From an uncultured Nitrospinaceae bacterium (GTDB lineage Bacteria > Nitrospinota > Nitrospinia > Nitrospinales > VA-1), in NCBI GenBank assembly GCA_938073925.1, contig CALJGH010000023.1:1-6716 (forward strand): a stretch of DNA of 6,716 nucleotides, in the 5' to 3' direction. The notes beneath the pieces were generated by a model. It searched no databases and was not told where the DNA came from. It was given only the letters and a program-made list of their open reading frames with translations. Positions within the stretch are counted from its first letter, which is position 1, and every line of letters begins with the position of its first letter. The translations under genes and the position numbers were made by a program. Of this stretch, positions 5,183-6,716 are shown one piece after another.

Positions 5183-6716
5183 GAAGTTGAATAAACAGTT
5201 TGGCTCGAAAAATATTTTTCGGGATGTGAGTTTTCATTTACGGCCCAAGGAAAAGGTGGGTTTAGTGGGAGAAAACGGCACCGGTAAGACCACGCTTTTT
5301 AAAGTCATCATTGGTAGGGAGCCTCTGGATTCGGGACAGGTGACACTGAGAAAAGGATTGCGATACGGTCTGCTGGAGCAGGATCAGGAGGGAGGAGGTG
5401 AGTCCGCTTTGGAAAGAGTGGTGCTTGGCGACCCTCATTTTTTACAGGTGAAAACAGAACTAGAAAAACTGGAGGCGGACGAGAAGTTCGAAGATCGTTA
5501 CGGCGAATTACAGCACGAATTTGAACGGCTCGGCGGTTATGACCGCGATGCGCGGTCAAAAATTATTTTGCAGGGATTAGGATTCAAGCCCGGTCAATGG
5601 GACAAGCCTTTGGATCAGTTGTCCGGTGGTTGGCGAATGCGGGTAGAACTATCGCGAATCTTACTTCAGCGTCCCGATGTCCTGCTTCTGGATGAGCCTT
5701 CGAATCATCTCGATTTGCAGTCGGTGGTCTGGCTGGAATCTTTTCTGAAGTCTTATGAAGGCAGTGTTCTTTTGATTTCGCATGATAGAAAATTTCTCAA
5801 CACTCTTGCCACACGTATTTTTGAACTGGATCGCTCGACCTTAACGATTTATTCCGGTAATTACGATGACTATGAAAGACTGAAAGAAGACAAACAAACA
5901 CAACTCGAGTCTCAGGCGGCGAACCAAAACCGTCGCATTGCTGAAGTGGAACGGTTTATAGAAAGGTTCCGTGCTAAAAACACGAAAGCCACGCAGGTGC
6001 AAAGCAGAATCAAAATGTTGGATAAGATAGAGCGGGTACAAACTAGCGAAAGCAGTAAGGCGATCCATTTCCGGTTTCCACAACCTGTTAGAACAGGAAA
6101 AAATGTTTTAGAAATGGAAAACGTGACTAAGAGTTACGGGGCATTGAAAGTATACGATAACTTTTCGGTAACGCTTGAGCGAGGATGCAAAGTAGCTTTG
6201 GCAGGTAAGAATGGAGCGGGGAAATCAACCTTGTTAAAAATGTTAGCAGGCGTGTTATTGCCCGATAGCGGAGAGGTGAAGCAAGGGGTTAAAGTATCGC
6301 GATCTTATTTCGCACAGCATCAGGGAGAGACGCTGAATTTTAAACATACGGTGCTGGAATCGTTGCAGGAGTCTGCCCCCGGACTTCTTCGCACCCAACA
6401 AAGAAATATTCTAGGGGCGTTTTTGTTTTCGGGAGACGATGTAGAGAAAAAGGTTTCGGTGTTGTCGGGTGGAGAAAAATCCCGTTTGGCTCTGGCCCGA
6501 ATGCTTTGCGGTAATGCCGCCTCTGACACTAATGCACCGCCTTCCTGTATTTTACTCGATGAGCCGACCAATCATCTCGATATGCGCTCTCGCGAGCATC
6601 TTGCTGCTGTGCTGTCGGATTATGAAGGAAGTCTTGTTATTATTTCGCATGACCGGTTTTTTTTAGATGGTTTTGTCAATTGTGTATGGGAAGTAGCTGA
6701 TGGTCATGCGCGCGAA
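5169..6716 (+). CDS. ABC-F family ATPase (YheS/Uup-like), 3' end beyond the window
   Basis: This soluble twin-ATPase is of the ABC-F class, proteins that bind the ribosomal E site and relieve stalled or drug-inhibited translation; it has no membrane domain. The first 516 residues are open and intact, and roughly 100 more are expected past the edge. NBD1 has Walker A GENGTGKTT (34-42), signature LSGGW (151-155), Walker B with DEPSNHLD (175-182) and switch His205. The linker, about 235-290, is a charged helical hairpin with RFRAKNTKATQVQSRIK, the P-site tRNA interaction element of this class. NBD2 has Walker A GKNGAGKST (346-354), signature LSGGE (432-436), DEPTNHLD (464-471) and His494. Both catalytic Glu residues (176, 465) are present, so two active sites are likely. 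The LSGGW/LSGGE pairing suits the housekeeping YheS/Uup side better than a drug-resistance determinant, but the subfamily needs a tree. It starts at GTG with a strong ribosome site. Confidence 0.94.
   Translation, partial: MIFVEKLNKQFGSKNIFRDVSFHLRPKEKVGLVGENGTGKTTLFKVIIGREPLDSGQVTLRKGLRYGLLEQDQEGGGESALERVVLGDPHFLQVKTELEKLEADEKFEDRYGELQHEFERLGGYDRDARSKIILQGLGFKPGQWDKPLDQLSGGWRMRVELSRILLQRPDVLLLDEPSNHLDLQSVVWLESFLKSYEGSVLLISHDRKFLNTLATRIFELDRSTLTIYSGNYDDYERLKEDKQTQLESQAANQNRRIAEVERFIERFRAKNTKATQVQSRIKMLDKIERVQTSESSKAIHFRFPQPVRTGKNVLEMENVTKSYGALKVYDNFSVTLERGCKVALAGKNGAGKSTLLKMLAGVLLPDSGEVKQGVKVSRSYFAQHQGETLNFKHTVLESLQESAPGLLRTQQRNILGAFLFSGDDVEKKVSVLSGGEKSRLALARMLCGNAASDTNAPPSCILLDEPTNHLDMRSREHLAAVLSDYEGSLVIISHDRFFLDGFVNCVWEVADGHARE

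Noticed and set aside
5308..6571. Three minus-strand ORFs (5308-5559, 5841-6083, 6320-6571) opposite the ABC-F gene
   Set aside because: All are shadows of an uninterrupted coding frame with complete ABC-F motifs; none has a recognisable product.
1..6716. CRISPR array, tRNA or rRNA gene, or phage/defence island
   Set aside because: No regularly spaced repeats, cloverleaf, rRNA motif, or defence-type genes seen on either strand. ABC-F and the importer permeases are ordinary families.

Overview
The window reads as chromosomal DNA of moderate GC from a Gram-negative (diderm) bacterium. The diderm inference rests on a remnant of a heavy-metal RND efflux pump. The phylum cannot be fixed from the sequence; a marine Nitrospinota or deltaproteobacterial-like lineage is a low-confidence guess. 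The window holds four intact complete genes, one gene cut by the right edge, and three clearly decayed gene remnants.

Layout, left to right. Positions 1-763 are the degenerate 3' part of an IS256/Mutator-type transposase with three in-frame stops and an apparent internal deletion. Positions 764-1150 are the ATPase end of a sensor histidine kinase, in the same frame, with one nonsense codon and a lost N-box Asn. At 1200-2063 (+) lies an intact NAD(P)-binding SDR/epimerase-like gene of the YeeZ type. It converges on a complete NIF3/YbgI-type metalloprotein gene at 2183-2932 (-). Only 39 bases separate the NIF3 gene from a divergent pair of peptide/nickel-type ABC importer permeases at 2972-3931 and 3942-4910 (+). 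An antisense remnant of the CusA/CzcA C-terminus lies at about 4911-5120 (-). From 5169 to the right edge (+) runs an ABC-F twin-ATPase gene, open and intact for 516 codons.

How they work together: the two permeases form one heterodimeric membrane channel and are surely one operon, but no substrate-binding protein or transport ATPase is in view, so their partners must be encoded elsewhere. The ABC-F protein is a soluble ribosome-acting ATPase, not a partner of these permeases. The SDR and NIF3 genes are conserved housekeeping-type genes of uncertain physiological role.

I looked for a new system and did not find convincing evidence of one. The points most worth checking are the overlapping divergent promoters with a possibly leaderless NIF3 transcript, a 14-codon upstream ORF overlapping the ABC-F start, the orphan permease pair, and the number of gene remnants packed around intact genes.
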